From the NCBI GenBank assembly GCA_033851545.1, contig JAWWOO010000041.1, positions 111,743 to 175,742 of the forward strand: a stretch of 64,000 bases of DNA. Reading direction: 5' to 3'. How positions within the stretch are numbered: position 1 is the first letter of the stretch; the number at the start of each line of letters is the position of its first letter. The stretch is from JAWWOL01 sp033851545 (GTDB lineage Bacteria; Actinomycetota; Actinomycetes; JAWWOL01). The translations under genes and the position numbers were made by a program. Below the pieces are notes generated by a model. That model had not been told where the DNA came from, searched no databases, and saw only the letters and a list, made by a program, of their open reading frames with translations. Shown piece after piece: positions 8,001 to 16,977 of the stretch.

Positions 8001-8372
8001 ATGCTGAGCTGGTACGTGCCCCTCCTCTACCTCCTGGTCGTCGCCGCCGGCTTCGCCGTCTCCTCGGTCGCGATGAGCGCGCTGATCGGCCCGAAGCGTT
8101 ACAACCGGGCCAAGCTGGACGCGTACGAGTGCGGTATCGAGCCCACCGCGCAGGCGATGGGTGGCGGCCGGTTCCCGGTGAAGTACTACCTCACCGCCAT
8201 GCTCTTCATCGTCTTCGACATCGAGATCATCTTTCTCTACCCGTGGGCGGTCGCGTTCGGCCAGCCGGACGGGGCCTCGGTCTTCCTGCTGGTCGAGATG
8301 GTGCTGTTCATCGTCACCGTGTTCGTCGCGTACGCCTATGTCTGGCGGCGCGGCGGGCTCGAGTGGGACTAG
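8001..8372 (+). CDS. nuoA: NADH-quinone oxidoreductase subunit A (operon 1)
   Basis: This 123-residue protein is the small membrane subunit ND3/NuoA of complex I, with three membrane helices. The cytoplasmic loop holds the invariant YECGIEP segment near residue 45 and KYYLTAMLFIVFDIEIIFLYPW (in part) around residues 62-83. GGAAGGAG precedes the ATG by 6 bases. It opens the 14-gene operon; the 130-base gap from the upstream flavoprotein gene has a TAGACT at 7935 that could be a -10 box, but no -35 box is evident. Cotranscription from the upstream promoter is possible. Confidence 0.96.
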   Translation: MLSWYVPLLYLLVVAAGFAVSSVAMSALIGPKRYNRAKLDAYECGIEPTAQAMGGGRFPVKYYLTAMLFIVFDIEIIFLYPWAVAFGQPDGASVFLLVEMVLFIVTVFVAYAYVWRRGGLEWD

Positions 8373-8387
8373 GCGGAGGAGGCGGAC

Positions 8388-8993
8388 ATGGGTCTCGAAG
8401 AGCAAATCCCGAACGGCTTCCTGCTGACCACGATGGCCAAGGTCGTCAACACCCAGCGCAAGAACTCGCTGTGGCCGGCGACGTTCGGCCTGGCCTGCTG
8501 CGCGATCGAGATGATGCAGGTCGGTGGCGGGCGCTTCGACATCGCCCGCTTCGGCATGGAGCGGTTCAGTGCCACCCCGCGGCAGGCCGACCTGATGATC
8601 GTGGCCGGCCGGGTCAGCCAGAAGATGGCACCGGTGCTCCGGCAGATCTACGACCAGATGCCCGAGCCCAAGTGGGTCATCGCGATGGGCGTCTGTGCCT
8701 CGTCCGGTGGCATGTTCAACAACTACGCGATAGTGCAGGGCGTCGACCACATCGTCCCGGTCGACATGTTCTTGCCCGGCTGCCCGCCCCGGCCCGAGAT
8801 GCTGCTCGACGCGATCCTCAAGCTGCACATGAAGATCCAGAACGCCGACATCAGTGGCAAGGCACCGACGTCCCAGCGGGGCGACGAGAACGCGCCCTAC
8901 CTCAAGCCGATCGACCGCGACACGCAGAAGGCGCGCGGCCTTCCGCTGACGCTGACCAAGGGCAACGCGCACATCGGGAGCGGATCCACGTGA
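8388..8993 (+). CDS. nuoB: NADH-quinone oxidoreductase subunit B (operon 1)
   Basis: This 201-residue subunit (PSST/NuoB) carries the terminal [4Fe-4S] cluster N2 that donates electrons to quinone. The four ligands are visible: adjacent cysteines in FGLACCAIEM near residue 38, GVCASSGGMF near 103, and PGCPPRPEML near 134. The C-terminal 40 residues form a polar tail longer than in proteobacteria. A GGAGGAGG sequence precedes the ATG. Its stop overlaps the nuoC GTG. Confidence 0.97.
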   Translation: MGLEEQIPNGFLLTTMAKVVNTQRKNSLWPATFGLACCAIEMMQVGGGRFDIARFGMERFSATPRQADLMIVAGRVSQKMAPVLRQIYDQMPEPKWVIAMGVCASSGGMFNNYAIVQGVDHIVPVDMFLPGCPPRPEMLLDAILKLHMKIQNADISGKAPTSQRGDENAPYLKPIDRDTQKARGLPLTLTKGNAHIGSGST

Positions 8994-9703
8994 CCAGCCC
9001 ACATGAGGAGTCGCGCAACCTGCCTCAGGCGAGTGGTGGCACGACCGAAGAAGCGGCAGCGGCCGGCAAGCCCGCCGCGCGCGGCATGTTCGGCGTGCAC
9101 GGCAGTGGCGATACGTCCGGTTTCGGCGGCCTGACCGTCCCCGCACCCGCTGAGCTATCCAGCCCCAAGCCGTACGGCGGCTGGTTCGACGAGGTTTCCG
9201 ACCGTCTCGGGGCGGCCGTGCCCGGCTTCGATGGCCTGGTCGAGCGGGTCGTGGTCGACCGCGGTGAGCTGTCGTTCCATGTGAGGACGGCCGGCCTGCT
9301 CGAGATCGCCGCCGCGCTGCGCAACGACCCGGCGCTGCGGTTCGAGATGCTCTCCTGCGTCTCCGGCGTCGACTACATCGGCACCGAACGACGGCTGCAC
9401 GTCGTCTACCACTTCACCTCGATGACCTACCGGCGCCAGCTGCGGGTCGAGGTCGCCGTCACCGTGGGGCACCCGCACGTGCCGTCGCTGGTCGGCCTCT
9501 ACCCCACGGCCGACTGGCACGAGCGGGAGTGCTGGGACCTGTTCGGCGTCATCTTCGACGGGCACCCGGCCCTGACCCGGATCCAGATGCCGGACGACTG
9601 GGAGGGCCACCCGCAGCGCAAGGACTACCCGCTGGGCGGCATCCCGGTCGAGTACAAAGGCGCCGAGGTGCCGCCGCCGGACGAGCGGAGGGCGTACGCG
9701 TGA
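8990..9703 (+). CDS. nuoC: NADH-quinone oxidoreductase subunit C (operon 1)
   Basis: The product (237 residues) is the 30-kDa peripheral-arm subunit. The family signature is at YPTADWHERECWDLFGVIF, followed by DDWEGHPQRKDYPLGG at the C-terminus. The first 60 residues are a polar, low-complexity extension before the conserved fold. The GTG at 8990 overlaps the nuoB stop by 4 bases and was chosen over earlier starts inside nuoB. NuoC is separate from NuoD here, unlike the fused NuoCD of Escherichia coli. Confidence 0.95.
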   Translation: MTSPHEESRNLPQASGGTTEEAAAAGKPAARGMFGVHGSGDTSGFGGLTVPAPAELSSPKPYGGWFDEVSDRLGAAVPGFDGLVERVVVDRGELSFHVRTAGLLEIAAALRNDPALRFEMLSCVSGVDYIGTERRLHVVYHFTSMTYRRQLRVEVAVTVGHPHVPSLVGLYPTADWHERECWDLFGVIFDGHPALTRIQMPDDWEGHPQRKDYPLGGIPVEYKGAEVPPPDERRAYA

Positions 9704-11022
9704 CGACGACCGACATGTACGGCGGCTACCGCGACACGACCGAGGGCCGCGTCTACACCGTCAGCGGCGGTGACTGGGACACCATCACCTCCGACCCCAT
9801 CGAGGACGAGCACATCGTCGTCAACATGGGCCCGCAACACCCGTCCACCCACGGGGTGCTGCGCCTGGTGCTCGAGCTCGAGGGCGAGCGGGTCACGCAG
9901 GCCCGCTCGGTCATCGGCTACCTGCACACCGGCATCGAGAAGAGCGCCGAGTACCGCACGTGGACGCAGGCGGTCACCTTCCTCACCCGGGCCGACTACC
10001 TCTCGCCGCTGTTCAACGAGGCCGCCTACTGCGCGGCCGTCGAGAAGCTGCTCGACGTCACCGACCAGATCCCGGTCAGGGCCCAGCAGATCCGCATCCT
10101 GGTGATGGAGCTGCAGCGGATCGGCTCGCACCTGACCTGGCTCGCGACCGGCAGCCTCGAGCTCGGAGCCAGCACGGGCATGCTGTTCGGCCTGCGCGAG
10201 CGCGAGCAGATCCTCGACATGCTCGAGATGATCACCGGCCTGCGGATGAACCACGCCTACATCCGACCCGGCGGCCTGGTCCAGGACCTGCCACCTGGCG
10301 CGGTAGACAAGATCCGCGAGTTCCTGCCGTACATGCTCGGCAAGGTCCACGAGTACGACACCCTGCTCACCGGGCAGCCCATCTGGATCAACCGGCTGCG
10401 CAACGTCGGCTACCTCTCCGGCGAAGGTGCCGTCGCCCTGGGCGTCACCGGCCCGGTGCTCCGGGCGTCGGGGCTGCCGTGGGACCTGCGCAAGCAGCTC
10501 CCGTACTTCGGCTACGAGACCTACGACTTCGAGGTGGTCACCGACCCGGATGGTGACTGCTACTCCCGCTACCTCGTGCGCCTCGGCGAGATGCGCCAGT
10601 CGCTGCGGATCATCGAGCAGGTCCTCGACCGGCTCGAGCCCGGCCCGGTGATGATCGGCGACAAGAAGATCGCCTGGCCGTCGCAGCTCGCCCTCGGTGC
10701 GGACGGCCTCGGCAACTCCCTCGACCACATCCGGCAGATCATGGGCACCTCGATGGAGGCGCTGATCCACCACTTCAAGCTGGTGACCGAGGGCTTCCGG
10801 GTGCCGGCCGGGCAGGCCTACGTCGCCGTCGAGTCGCCGCGCGGCGAGCTCGGGGTGCATGCAGTCTCCGACGGCGGCACCCGCCCGTTCCGGGTCCACC
10901 TGCGCGACCCCTCGTTCGTCAACCTGCAGGCGATCCCGCCCACCTGTGAAGGCGGCCAGATCGCCGACGTGATTGCTTCGGTGGCAAGTCTCGACCCCGT
11001 GATGGGGGGAGTGGACCGATGA
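9700..11022 (+). CDS. nuoD: NADH-quinone oxidoreductase subunit D (operon 1)
   Basis: The 440-residue 49-kDa subunit builds the quinone-binding pocket with NuoB and NuoH. It has NMGPQHPSTHGVLRLVLELEG near residues 43-63 (the His and Thr of the pocket; only part quoted as motif HPSTHG), ARSVIGYLHTGIEKSAEYRT after it, and the conserved Arg/Asp-rich C-terminus DPSFVNLQAIPP. The GTG start overlaps the nuoC stop by 4 bases. It is the only nuoD in the window and could also serve the nuoD-less second cluster. Confidence 0.97.
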   Translation: MTTTDMYGGYRDTTEGRVYTVSGGDWDTITSDPIEDEHIVVNMGPQHPSTHGVLRLVLELEGERVTQARSVIGYLHTGIEKSAEYRTWTQAVTFLTRADYLSPLFNEAAYCAAVEKLLDVTDQIPVRAQQIRILVMELQRIGSHLTWLATGSLELGASTGMLFGLREREQILDMLEMITGLRMNHAYIRPGGLVQDLPPGAVDKIREFLPYMLGKVHEYDTLLTGQPIWINRLRNVGYLSGEGAVALGVTGPVLRASGLPWDLRKQLPYFGYETYDFEVVTDPDGDCYSRYLVRLGEMRQSLRIIEQVLDRLEPGPVMIGDKKIAWPSQLALGADGLGNSLDHIRQIMGTSMEALIHHFKLVTEGFRVPAGQAYVAVESPRGELGVHAVSDGGTRPFRVHLRDPSFVNLQAIPPTCEGGQIADVIASVASLDPVMGGVDR

Positions 11023-11108
11023 GCAGGCTCGAACGGCTGAGAACAGACGTGATCGCCTCAGCGGCATGCGAAGACGTCCACGACCAAGAAATATGGGTGG
11101 ACAGATGA
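11019..11108 (+). CDS. Possible 29-residue ORF coupled to nuoD
   Basis: An ATG overlapping the nuoD stop (ATGA) opens a 29-codon frame, MSRLERLRTDVIASAACEDV and nine more residues, ending at TGA 11106-11108. It fills most of the only sizeable gap between nuoD and nuoE, and its base composition is a little more AT-rich than its neighbours. The overlap resembles the translational coupling used through this operon, but length and lack of known homology leave it doubtful. It could be a remnant or a coupling leader for nuoE. Confidence 0.3.
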   Translation: MSRLERLRTDVIASAACEDVHDQEIWVDR

Positions 11109-11121
11109 GGGCGGACGGATA

Positions 11122-11799
11122 GTGCCGATCACCGACAACACCCGTGATCTCGTACGGGAGATCATCGCGCGCTACCCCAAGCCGCGGTCGGCCCTGCTGC
11201 CGATGCTGCACCTGCTGCAGGCAGAGGAGGGCTACGTCAGCCCGGCCGGGATTGCGCTGTGCGCCGAGGAGCTGGGCCTGACCAAGGCTGAGGTCGGCGC
11301 CGTCGCGACGTTCTACACGATGTACAAGCGACGCCCGATCGGCGACTACTCGGTCGGCGTGTGCACCAACACGCTGTGCGCGGTGATGGGCGGCGACGCG
11401 ATCTTCGCCACCCTCCGCGACCACCTCGGGATCGGCAACGACGAGACCACCGAGGACGGCAAGGTGCACCTCGAGCACATCGAGTGCAACGCGGCCTGCG
11501 ACTACGCCCCGGTCGTGATGGTCAACTGGGAGTTCTACGACAACCAGACCCCGCAGTCGGCCCGCGACCTGGTCGACGCGCTGCGCACCAACGCTCCTGA
11601 TGACCTGCCCCAGCCGACCCGCGGTGGCCGGCTGTGCACCTGGCGCGAGGCCGAGCGGGTCCTCGCCGGCTTCCCCGACGGCCGGGCCAACGACGGGGTC
11701 TCCGCCGGCCCGGCGTCGCTGGTCGGCCTCGAGCTGGCCCGCCGGCGCGGCGAGACGGCTCCGGCAGTGCCGGCCAAGGACGGCGAGGCTTCCTCATGA
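11122..11799 (+). CDS. nuoE: NADH-quinone oxidoreductase subunit E (operon 1)
   Basis: This 225-residue subunit of the NADH-oxidising module binds the [2Fe-2S] cluster N1a. The ligands fit CTNTLCAVMG (near residue 86) and HIECNAACDYAPVV (near 118). The C-terminal 60 residues are a polar extension rich in Gly, Ala and Arg, beyond the usual length of about 165. The GTG start at 11122 follows GAGGGCGGACGGATA; its stop overlaps the nuoF ATG. Confidence 0.96.
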   Translation: MPITDNTRDLVREIIARYPKPRSALLPMLHLLQAEEGYVSPAGIALCAEELGLTKAEVGAVATFYTMYKRRPIGDYSVGVCTNTLCAVMGGDAIFATLRDHLGIGNDETTEDGKVHLEHIECNAACDYAPVVMVNWEFYDNQTPQSARDLVDALRTNAPDDLPQPTRGGRLCTWREAERVLAGFPDGRANDGVSAGPASLVGLELARRRGETAPAVPAKDGEASS

Positions 11800-13103
11800 C
11801 GGTGCCCCTCACCCCCGTACTCTCCGAGTTCTGGGACCAGCCGCGGTCCTGGACGATGGAGAGCTATCAGGCCATCGGCGGTTACGCCGGCCTGCGCGCC
11901 GCACTGGTGATGACCCCGGACGCCGTCATCTCGCAGGTCAAGGACTCCGGCCTGCGCGGTCGTGGCGGAGCGGGGTTCCCCACCGGCATGAAATGGGGCT
12001 TCATCCCCCAGGGCGACGGCAAGCCGCACTACCTCGTGGTCAACGCCGACGAGAGCGAGCCGGGCACCTGCAAGGACATGCCGCTGCTCATGGCCAGCCC
12101 GCACACGCTGGTCGAGGGCGTCATCATCTCCTCGTACGCGATCCGGGCCTCCCACGCGTTCATCTACGTCCGCGGCGAGGTCCTGCACATCGTCCGCCGG
12201 CTGCAGCAGGCCGTGCAGGAGGCCTACGCCGCCGGCTTCCTCGGCGTCGACATCCTCGAGTCCGGCTACAGCCTCGAGCTGACCGTGCACGCCGGCGCGG
12301 GCGCCTACATCTGCGGCGAGGAGACGGCGCTGCTCGACTCGCTCGAGGGCTACCGCGGCCAGCCCCGGCTGCGTCCGCCGTTCCCGGCCGTCGCCGGTCT
12401 CTATGCCAGCCCGACGGTCATCAACAACGTCGAGACCATTGCGAGCGTCCCCTCGATCATGAGCAAGGGCGCCGCCTGGTTCGCCTCTATGGGGACCGAG
12501 AAGTCCAAGGGCTTCGTCCTCTACTCGCTGTCCGGCCACGTCACCCATCCCGGCCAGTACGAGGCTCCGCTCGGCATCACGCTGCGCGAGCTGCTCGACC
12601 TGGCCGGCGGCATCCGCGAGGGCCACGAGCTGAAGTTCTGGACCCCTGGCGGGTCCTCGACGCCGATCCTCACCGCCGAGCACCTCGATGTGCCGCTGGA
12701 CTTCGAGTCCGTCGGCGCGACCGGATCGATGCTGGGCACCCGGGCGCTGCAGATCTTCGACGAGACCACCTGCATCGTCCGGGCAGTGCTGCGCTGGACC
12801 GAGTTCTATGCGCACGAGTCGTGCGGCAAGTGCACCCCGTGCCGCGAGGGGACCTACTGGATGGTGCAGATCCTGCGCCGGCTCGAGCAGGGCAACGGCA
12901 CCGAAGCCGACCTCGACACGCTCGTCGACACCTGCGACAACATCCTGGGCCGGTCGTTCTGTGCCCTCGGTGACGGGGCGACCAGCCCGATCACGTCGTC
13001 GATCCAGTTCTTCAGGGACGAGTTCATCGCCCACCAGATCTCCGGGGGATGCCCGCTCGACCCGATGGAAGCCACCCTCTTCGCCGGAGCTCTCGCCCAG
13101 TGA
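11796..13103 (+). CDS. nuoF: NADH-quinone oxidoreductase subunit F (operon 1)
   Basis: The product (435 residues) is the 51-kDa subunit that binds NADH, FMN and the N3 [4Fe-4S] cluster. It shows the glycine-rich nucleotide site GLRGRGGAGFPTGMKWGF near residues 51-68, the NADESEPGTCKD segment near 83, GAGAYICGEETALL near 168 and the cluster motif SCGKCTPCREGTYWM near 342 with a later Cys in RSFCALGD. ATG 11796 overlaps the nuoE stop. This subunit has no counterpart in the second nuo cluster. Confidence 0.98.
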   Translation: MTVPLTPVLSEFWDQPRSWTMESYQAIGGYAGLRAALVMTPDAVISQVKDSGLRGRGGAGFPTGMKWGFIPQGDGKPHYLVVNADESEPGTCKDMPLLMASPHTLVEGVIISSYAIRASHAFIYVRGEVLHIVRRLQQAVQEAYAAGFLGVDILESGYSLELTVHAGAGAYICGEETALLDSLEGYRGQPRLRPPFPAVAGLYASPTVINNVETIASVPSIMSKGAAWFASMGTEKSKGFVLYSLSGHVTHPGQYEAPLGITLRELLDLAGGIREGHELKFWTPGGSSTPILTAEHLDVPLDFESVGATGSMLGTRALQIFDETTCIVRAVLRWTEFYAHESCGKCTPCREGTYWMVQILRRLEQGNGTEADLDTLVDTCDNILGRSFCALGDGATSPITSSIQFFRDEFIAHQISGGCPLDPMEATLFAGALAQ

Positions 13104-15574
13104 CAACACAGTCCGTGACTTCGAATCTCGCCGACGCTGCGCCGGTCGAGATGGTCAGCCTGACCATCGACGGGTTCGAGATCAGCGTGCCCAAAGGCAC
13201 CCTGATCATCCGGGCGGCCGAGCTGATCGGCATCCAGATCCCCCGGTTCTGCGACCACCCGCTGCTCGACCCGGTCGGCGCCTGCCGGCAGTGCATCGTC
13301 GACGTCGAAGGTCAGCGCAAGCCGCTGACCGCCTGCACGACGACGGTCACCGACGGCATGATCGTGCACACCCAGCTCAGCAGCCCGGTCGCCGCGAAGG
13401 CGCAGCGCGGCACGATGGAGCTGCTGCTGATCAACCACCCGCTGGACTGCCCGGTCTGCGACAAGGGCGGCGAGTGCCCGCTGCAGAACCAGGCGATGAG
13501 CAACGGCGCGGCCGAGTCGCGGTTCCACGACGTCAAACGCACGTTCCCCAAGCCGATCAAGGTCTCCGAGCAGGTGCTGCTCGACCGTGAGCGCTGCATC
13601 CTGTGCACCCGGTGCACGCGGTTCTCCCAGCAGATCGCCGGTGACCCGTTCATCGAGATGCTCGAGCGTGGGGCGCTGCAGCAGGTCGGCACGGTCGACG
13701 GCGAACCATTCAACTCCTACTTCTCGGGCAACACGATCCAGATCTGCCCGGTCGGTGCGCTGACCGGTGCCGCCTACCGGTTCCGGGCCCGGCCGTTCGA
13801 CCTGGTGTCGACACCGAGCGTGTGCGAGCACTGCTCGTCCGGCTGCTCGATGCGTACGGACTGGCGCCGGGGCAAGGTGACCCGCCGGCTCGCCGGTGAG
13901 GAGCCGCAGGTCAACGAGGAGTGGAACTGCGACAAGGGCCGCTGGGCCTTCAAGTACACGACCCAGGGCGACCGGATCACCCAGCCGATGGTCCGCGACG
14001 AGGCCGGCGACCTGCGGCCGGCGAGCTGGCCGGAGGCGCTCGACGTCGCCGCCCGTGGCCTCGCCGCCGCCCGCGACGGTGCCGGCGTCGGCGTGCTGCC
14101 GGGTGGCCGGCTGACCGTGGAGGACGCGTACGCGTACTCGAAGTTCGCCCGGGTCGTGCTCGGGACCAACGACATCGACATGCGGGCCCGCGAGCACAGC
14201 TCCGAGGAGCTGGCGTTCCTCGAGTCCTCGGTTGCCGGGCGGGCGATGTCGGTCACCTACGCGGACATCGACGCGGCCTCTACGGTCCTGCTGGCCGGCT
14301 TCGAGGCCGAGGAGGAGTCGCCGATCGTCTTCCTGCGGCTCCGCAAGGCCGCGCGTCACCGCAAGATGCGGATCTTCTCCATCGCGCCCTACACCACGGA
14401 CACCGTCCGCAAGGCCTACGCGACGCTGCTCAAGGCCGTCCCCGGCACGGAGGGCGCGCTGCTCGGTGCGCTGGCCGACCGTACGGGCCTGGACAGCCCG
14501 GCGACCGCTGCCGCCGACGCGCTCGCCGCCGGCGGGGGCCTGATCCTGGTCGGTGAGCGGCTGGCGACCTCCCGGGGAGCGTTGTCCGCCGCCGCCCGGC
14601 TCGCGGCCGCGACCGGCGCCAAGCTGGCGTGGATCCCCCGCCGTGCGGGTGAGCGAGGCGCGATCGAGGCGGGGGCCCTGCCGTCGCTGCTCCCCGGCGG
14701 CCGGCCGGTCGCCGACGGCGCACCGCTTGCTGCCTACTGGGGTCTGGCGGCGCTGCCGGCCAAGCCGGGGCGCGACTCCACCGCGATGCTCGCCGCCGCA
14801 GCCTCTGGCGCCCTCGCCGGCCTGGTGGTCGGCGGTGTCGACCCGCTCGACCTGCCCGACCCGGGTCTCGCGCTCGACGCCTTCGACCAGGTGCGGTTCC
14901 TCGTCAGCCTCGAGCTGCGCGAGTCCTCCGTGACCGCCCGGGCCGACGTGGTCTTCCCGGTGGCGGCCGCCGTCGAGAAGGCCGGCACCTTCCTCGACTG
15001 GGAGGGCCGCCCGCGCCCGTTCCCCGAGACGCTGAACGCCACCGGCTCGCTGGCCGACCACCGGGTGCTCGACCGGCTGGCGGACGAGCTCGACGCTCCC
15101 ATCGGCCTCTACGACATCCACACGCTGCAAGCCGAGCTCGAGTCGCTGCCGCTCTTTACCGGCGAGCGCACGGCGCCGGTTACGCCCCCCGCGGCCAAGC
15201 CGGGCAAGCTCAAGACCGGCGAGGCGATCCTGGCCTCCTGGCGGATGCTCCTCGACGAGGGTTCGCTGCAGGACGGCGAGCCGTTCCTCGCAGCGACCGC
15301 CCGCCGCCCGGTGGCCAGGCTTTCCGCGGCCACCGCGGCCGCCCTGCGCGTCGCCGAGGGTGACCTGCTCTCGGTCGGCACGGACCGTGGCACGATCACG
15401 CTGCCGCTGATGCTTGCCGACCTGCCCGACGACGTGGTCTGGGTGCCGGCCAACTCGGCCGGCAGCTCCATCCACTGTGACCTCGGGGTTGGCGCCGGGG
15501 CGGTCGTCCGGGTCGGCCAGGCGCCTGCGGCGATCATCCCGGGTCCCGACGTCGCGCAGGAGGCCACAGCATGA
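13100..15574 (+). CDS. nuoG: NADH-quinone oxidoreductase subunit G (operon 1)
   Basis: The 824-residue 75-kDa subunit conducts electrons through several clusters. It starts with a ferredoxin-like [2Fe-2S] domain (CDHPLLDPVGACRQC, then C in TACTT), a His-Cys3 cluster domain (HPLDCPVCDKGGECPLQN), a [4Fe-4S] motif ERCILCTRCTRF, and the molybdopterin-oxidoreductase-like 4Fe site CEHCSSGCSM near residue 245. The C-terminal half is the molybdopterin-type domain without obvious cofactor. The GTG at 13100 overlaps the nuoF stop; the conserved ferredoxin domain begins about 13 residues later, supporting this start. Confidence 0.97.
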   Translation: MTTQSVTSNLADAAPVEMVSLTIDGFEISVPKGTLIIRAAELIGIQIPRFCDHPLLDPVGACRQCIVDVEGQRKPLTACTTTVTDGMIVHTQLSSPVAAKAQRGTMELLLINHPLDCPVCDKGGECPLQNQAMSNGAAESRFHDVKRTFPKPIKVSEQVLLDRERCILCTRCTRFSQQIAGDPFIEMLERGALQQVGTVDGEPFNSYFSGNTIQICPVGALTGAAYRFRARPFDLVSTPSVCEHCSSGCSMRTDWRRGKVTRRLAGEEPQVNEEWNCDKGRWAFKYTTQGDRITQPMVRDEAGDLRPASWPEALDVAARGLAAARDGAGVGVLPGGRLTVEDAYAYSKFARVVLGTNDIDMRAREHSSEELAFLESSVAGRAMSVTYADIDAASTVLLAGFEAEEESPIVFLRLRKAARHRKMRIFSIAPYTTDTVRKAYATLLKAVPGTEGALLGALADRTGLDSPATAAADALAAGGGLILVGERLATSRGALSAAARLAAATGAKLAWIPRRAGERGAIEAGALPSLLPGGRPVADGAPLAAYWGLAALPAKPGRDSTAMLAAAASGALAGLVVGGVDPLDLPDPGLALDAFDQVRFLVSLELRESSVTARADVVFPVAAAVEKAGTFLDWEGRPRPFPETLNATGSLADHRVLDRLADELDAPIGLYDIHTLQAELESLPLFTGERTAPVTPPAAKPGKLKTGEAILASWRMLLDEGSLQDGEPFLAATARRPVARLSAATAAALRVAEGDLLSVGTDRGTITLPLMLADLPDDVVWVPANSAGSSIHCDLGVGAGAVVRVGQAPAAIIPGPDVAQEATA

Positions 15575-16977
15575 GGGTTCTCGCCGCGGCGGCGAACGGG
15601 AGCAACATCACCCCGTACTTCCCGCTCAACCAGTTCGGCCACGACATCTGGTGGCTGATCCTGATCAAGGTCGTCGCGATCTTCGGCTTCCTGGTCGCCT
15701 CGACCCTGTTCATGATCTGGGCCGAGCGCCGCGTGGTCGCCCGCATGCAGCAGCGGCTCGGCCCCAACCGGGTCGGCCCCTACGGCCTTGGCCAGGGCCT
15801 CGCCGACGGCATCAAGCTGGCGCTCAAGGAAGACATCATCCCGGCACTGGCCGACAAGCCGATCTACCTGCTCGCGCCGGTGGTGTCAGCCATCCCCGCG
15901 TTCATGGCCTTCGCGGTCATCCCGGTGGGCGGCCGGGTCTCGATCTTCGGCCACGTCACGGCGCTGCAGATCACCGACCTGCCAGTCGCCGTGCTGTGGA
16001 TCCTGGCGTGTTCCTCCTTCGGGGTCTACGGCCTGCTCCTGGCCGGCTGGTCCAGCGGCTCGACCTACCCGCTGCTCGGCGGTCTGCGCTCGGCGGCCCA
16101 GGTCATCTCGTACGAGGTCGCGATGGGCCTCGCCTTCGTGCCGGTCTTCCTGCAGGCCGGCACGCTGTCGACCTCGGAGATCGTCGAGTCCCAGCACCAC
16201 GCCCTGTGGTACGCGCTGGCGCTGCCGCCGTCGTTCGTCATCTACCTGATCGCGATGGTCGGCGAGACCAACCGGGCGCCGTTCGACCTGCCAGAGGCTG
16301 AGGGCGAGCTGGTCGGTGGCTTCCACACCGAGTACTCCTCGCTGAAGTTCGCCCTGTTCTTCCTTGCCGAGTACATCAACATGACGACCGTCTCGGCGCT
16401 CGCGACCACGCTGTTCCTCGGCGGCTGGCGCCCGTTCCCGATCCCGGGGATCAACCACCTGGTCGGCTGGTGGGGCCTGCTCTGGTTCTCCATCAAGCTG
16501 TTCACGCTGCTGTTCTGCTTCATCTGGCTGCGCGGCACCCTGCCCCGGATGCGCTACGACCAGTTCATGCGGCTGGGCTGGAAGGTCCTCGTACCCATCA
16601 GCCTGATCTGGGTGCTCATGGTGGCCGCGATCAAGACCGCCCGCGCCCACATGTCCAACCGCGACCTGGTCATCACCTTGATCGCGGTCGGGGTGATAGG
16701 GGTGCTGGCCAGCGGCTTCTGGCCGACGAAGGTCGAGACGGAGCAGACCGACGAGGAGATCGCCCTCGGCGGCATCGACACCACCGGGACCTTCCCCGTC
16801 CCGCGGCTCGAGGACCTGCTGGCCGAGCGCGCGCCGAGTCCGGTCCCCGTGGGTGCCCTCGCCACCGCCTCAGCTCCCGAGCTGTCCGGCGGCCCCGCTG
16901 ACGTCCCCGACGCCGACGCAGACCTGGGCACGTTCGGCACCGACCCGCAACCGCCGGAGGGCGTCGACCGTGCTTGA
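15571..16977 (+). CDS. nuoH: NADH-quinone oxidoreductase subunit H (operon 1), long C-terminal tail
   Basis: This membrane subunit (ND1) links the peripheral arm to the proton-pumping arm and lines the quinone tunnel. The conserved block AERRVVARMQQRLGPNRVGP is near residues 50-69 and GETNRAPFDLPEAEGELVGG near 231-250. At 468 residues it is about 130 longer than usual because of a cytoplasmic, acidic and Pro/Ala-rich tail after residue 380. ATG 15571 overlaps the nuoG stop by 4 bases; the nuoI GTG lies 8 bases before its end. Confidence 0.97.
   Translation: MRVLAAAANGSNITPYFPLNQFGHDIWWLILIKVVAIFGFLVASTLFMIWAERRVVARMQQRLGPNRVGPYGLGQGLADGIKLALKEDIIPALADKPIYLLAPVVSAIPAFMAFAVIPVGGRVSIFGHVTALQITDLPVAVLWILACSSFGVYGLLLAGWSSGSTYPLLGGLRSAAQVISYEVAMGLAFVPVFLQAGTLSTSEIVESQHHALWYALALPPSFVIYLIAMVGETNRAPFDLPEAEGELVGGFHTEYSSLKFALFFLAEYINMTTVSALATTLFLGGWRPFPIPGINHLVGWWGLLWFSIKLFTLLFCFIWLRGTLPRMRYDQFMRLGWKVLVPISLIWVLMVAAIKTARAHMSNRDLVITLIAVGVIGVLASGFWPTKVETEQTDEEIALGGIDTTGTFPVPRLEDLLAERAPSPVPVGALATASAPELSGGPADVPDADADLGTFGTDPQPPEGVDRA

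Noticed and set aside
12854..15475. Minus-strand open frame of 873 codons opposite nuoG
   Set aside because: Same antisense artefact; no recognisable domain, and NuoG motifs are complete on the plus strand.
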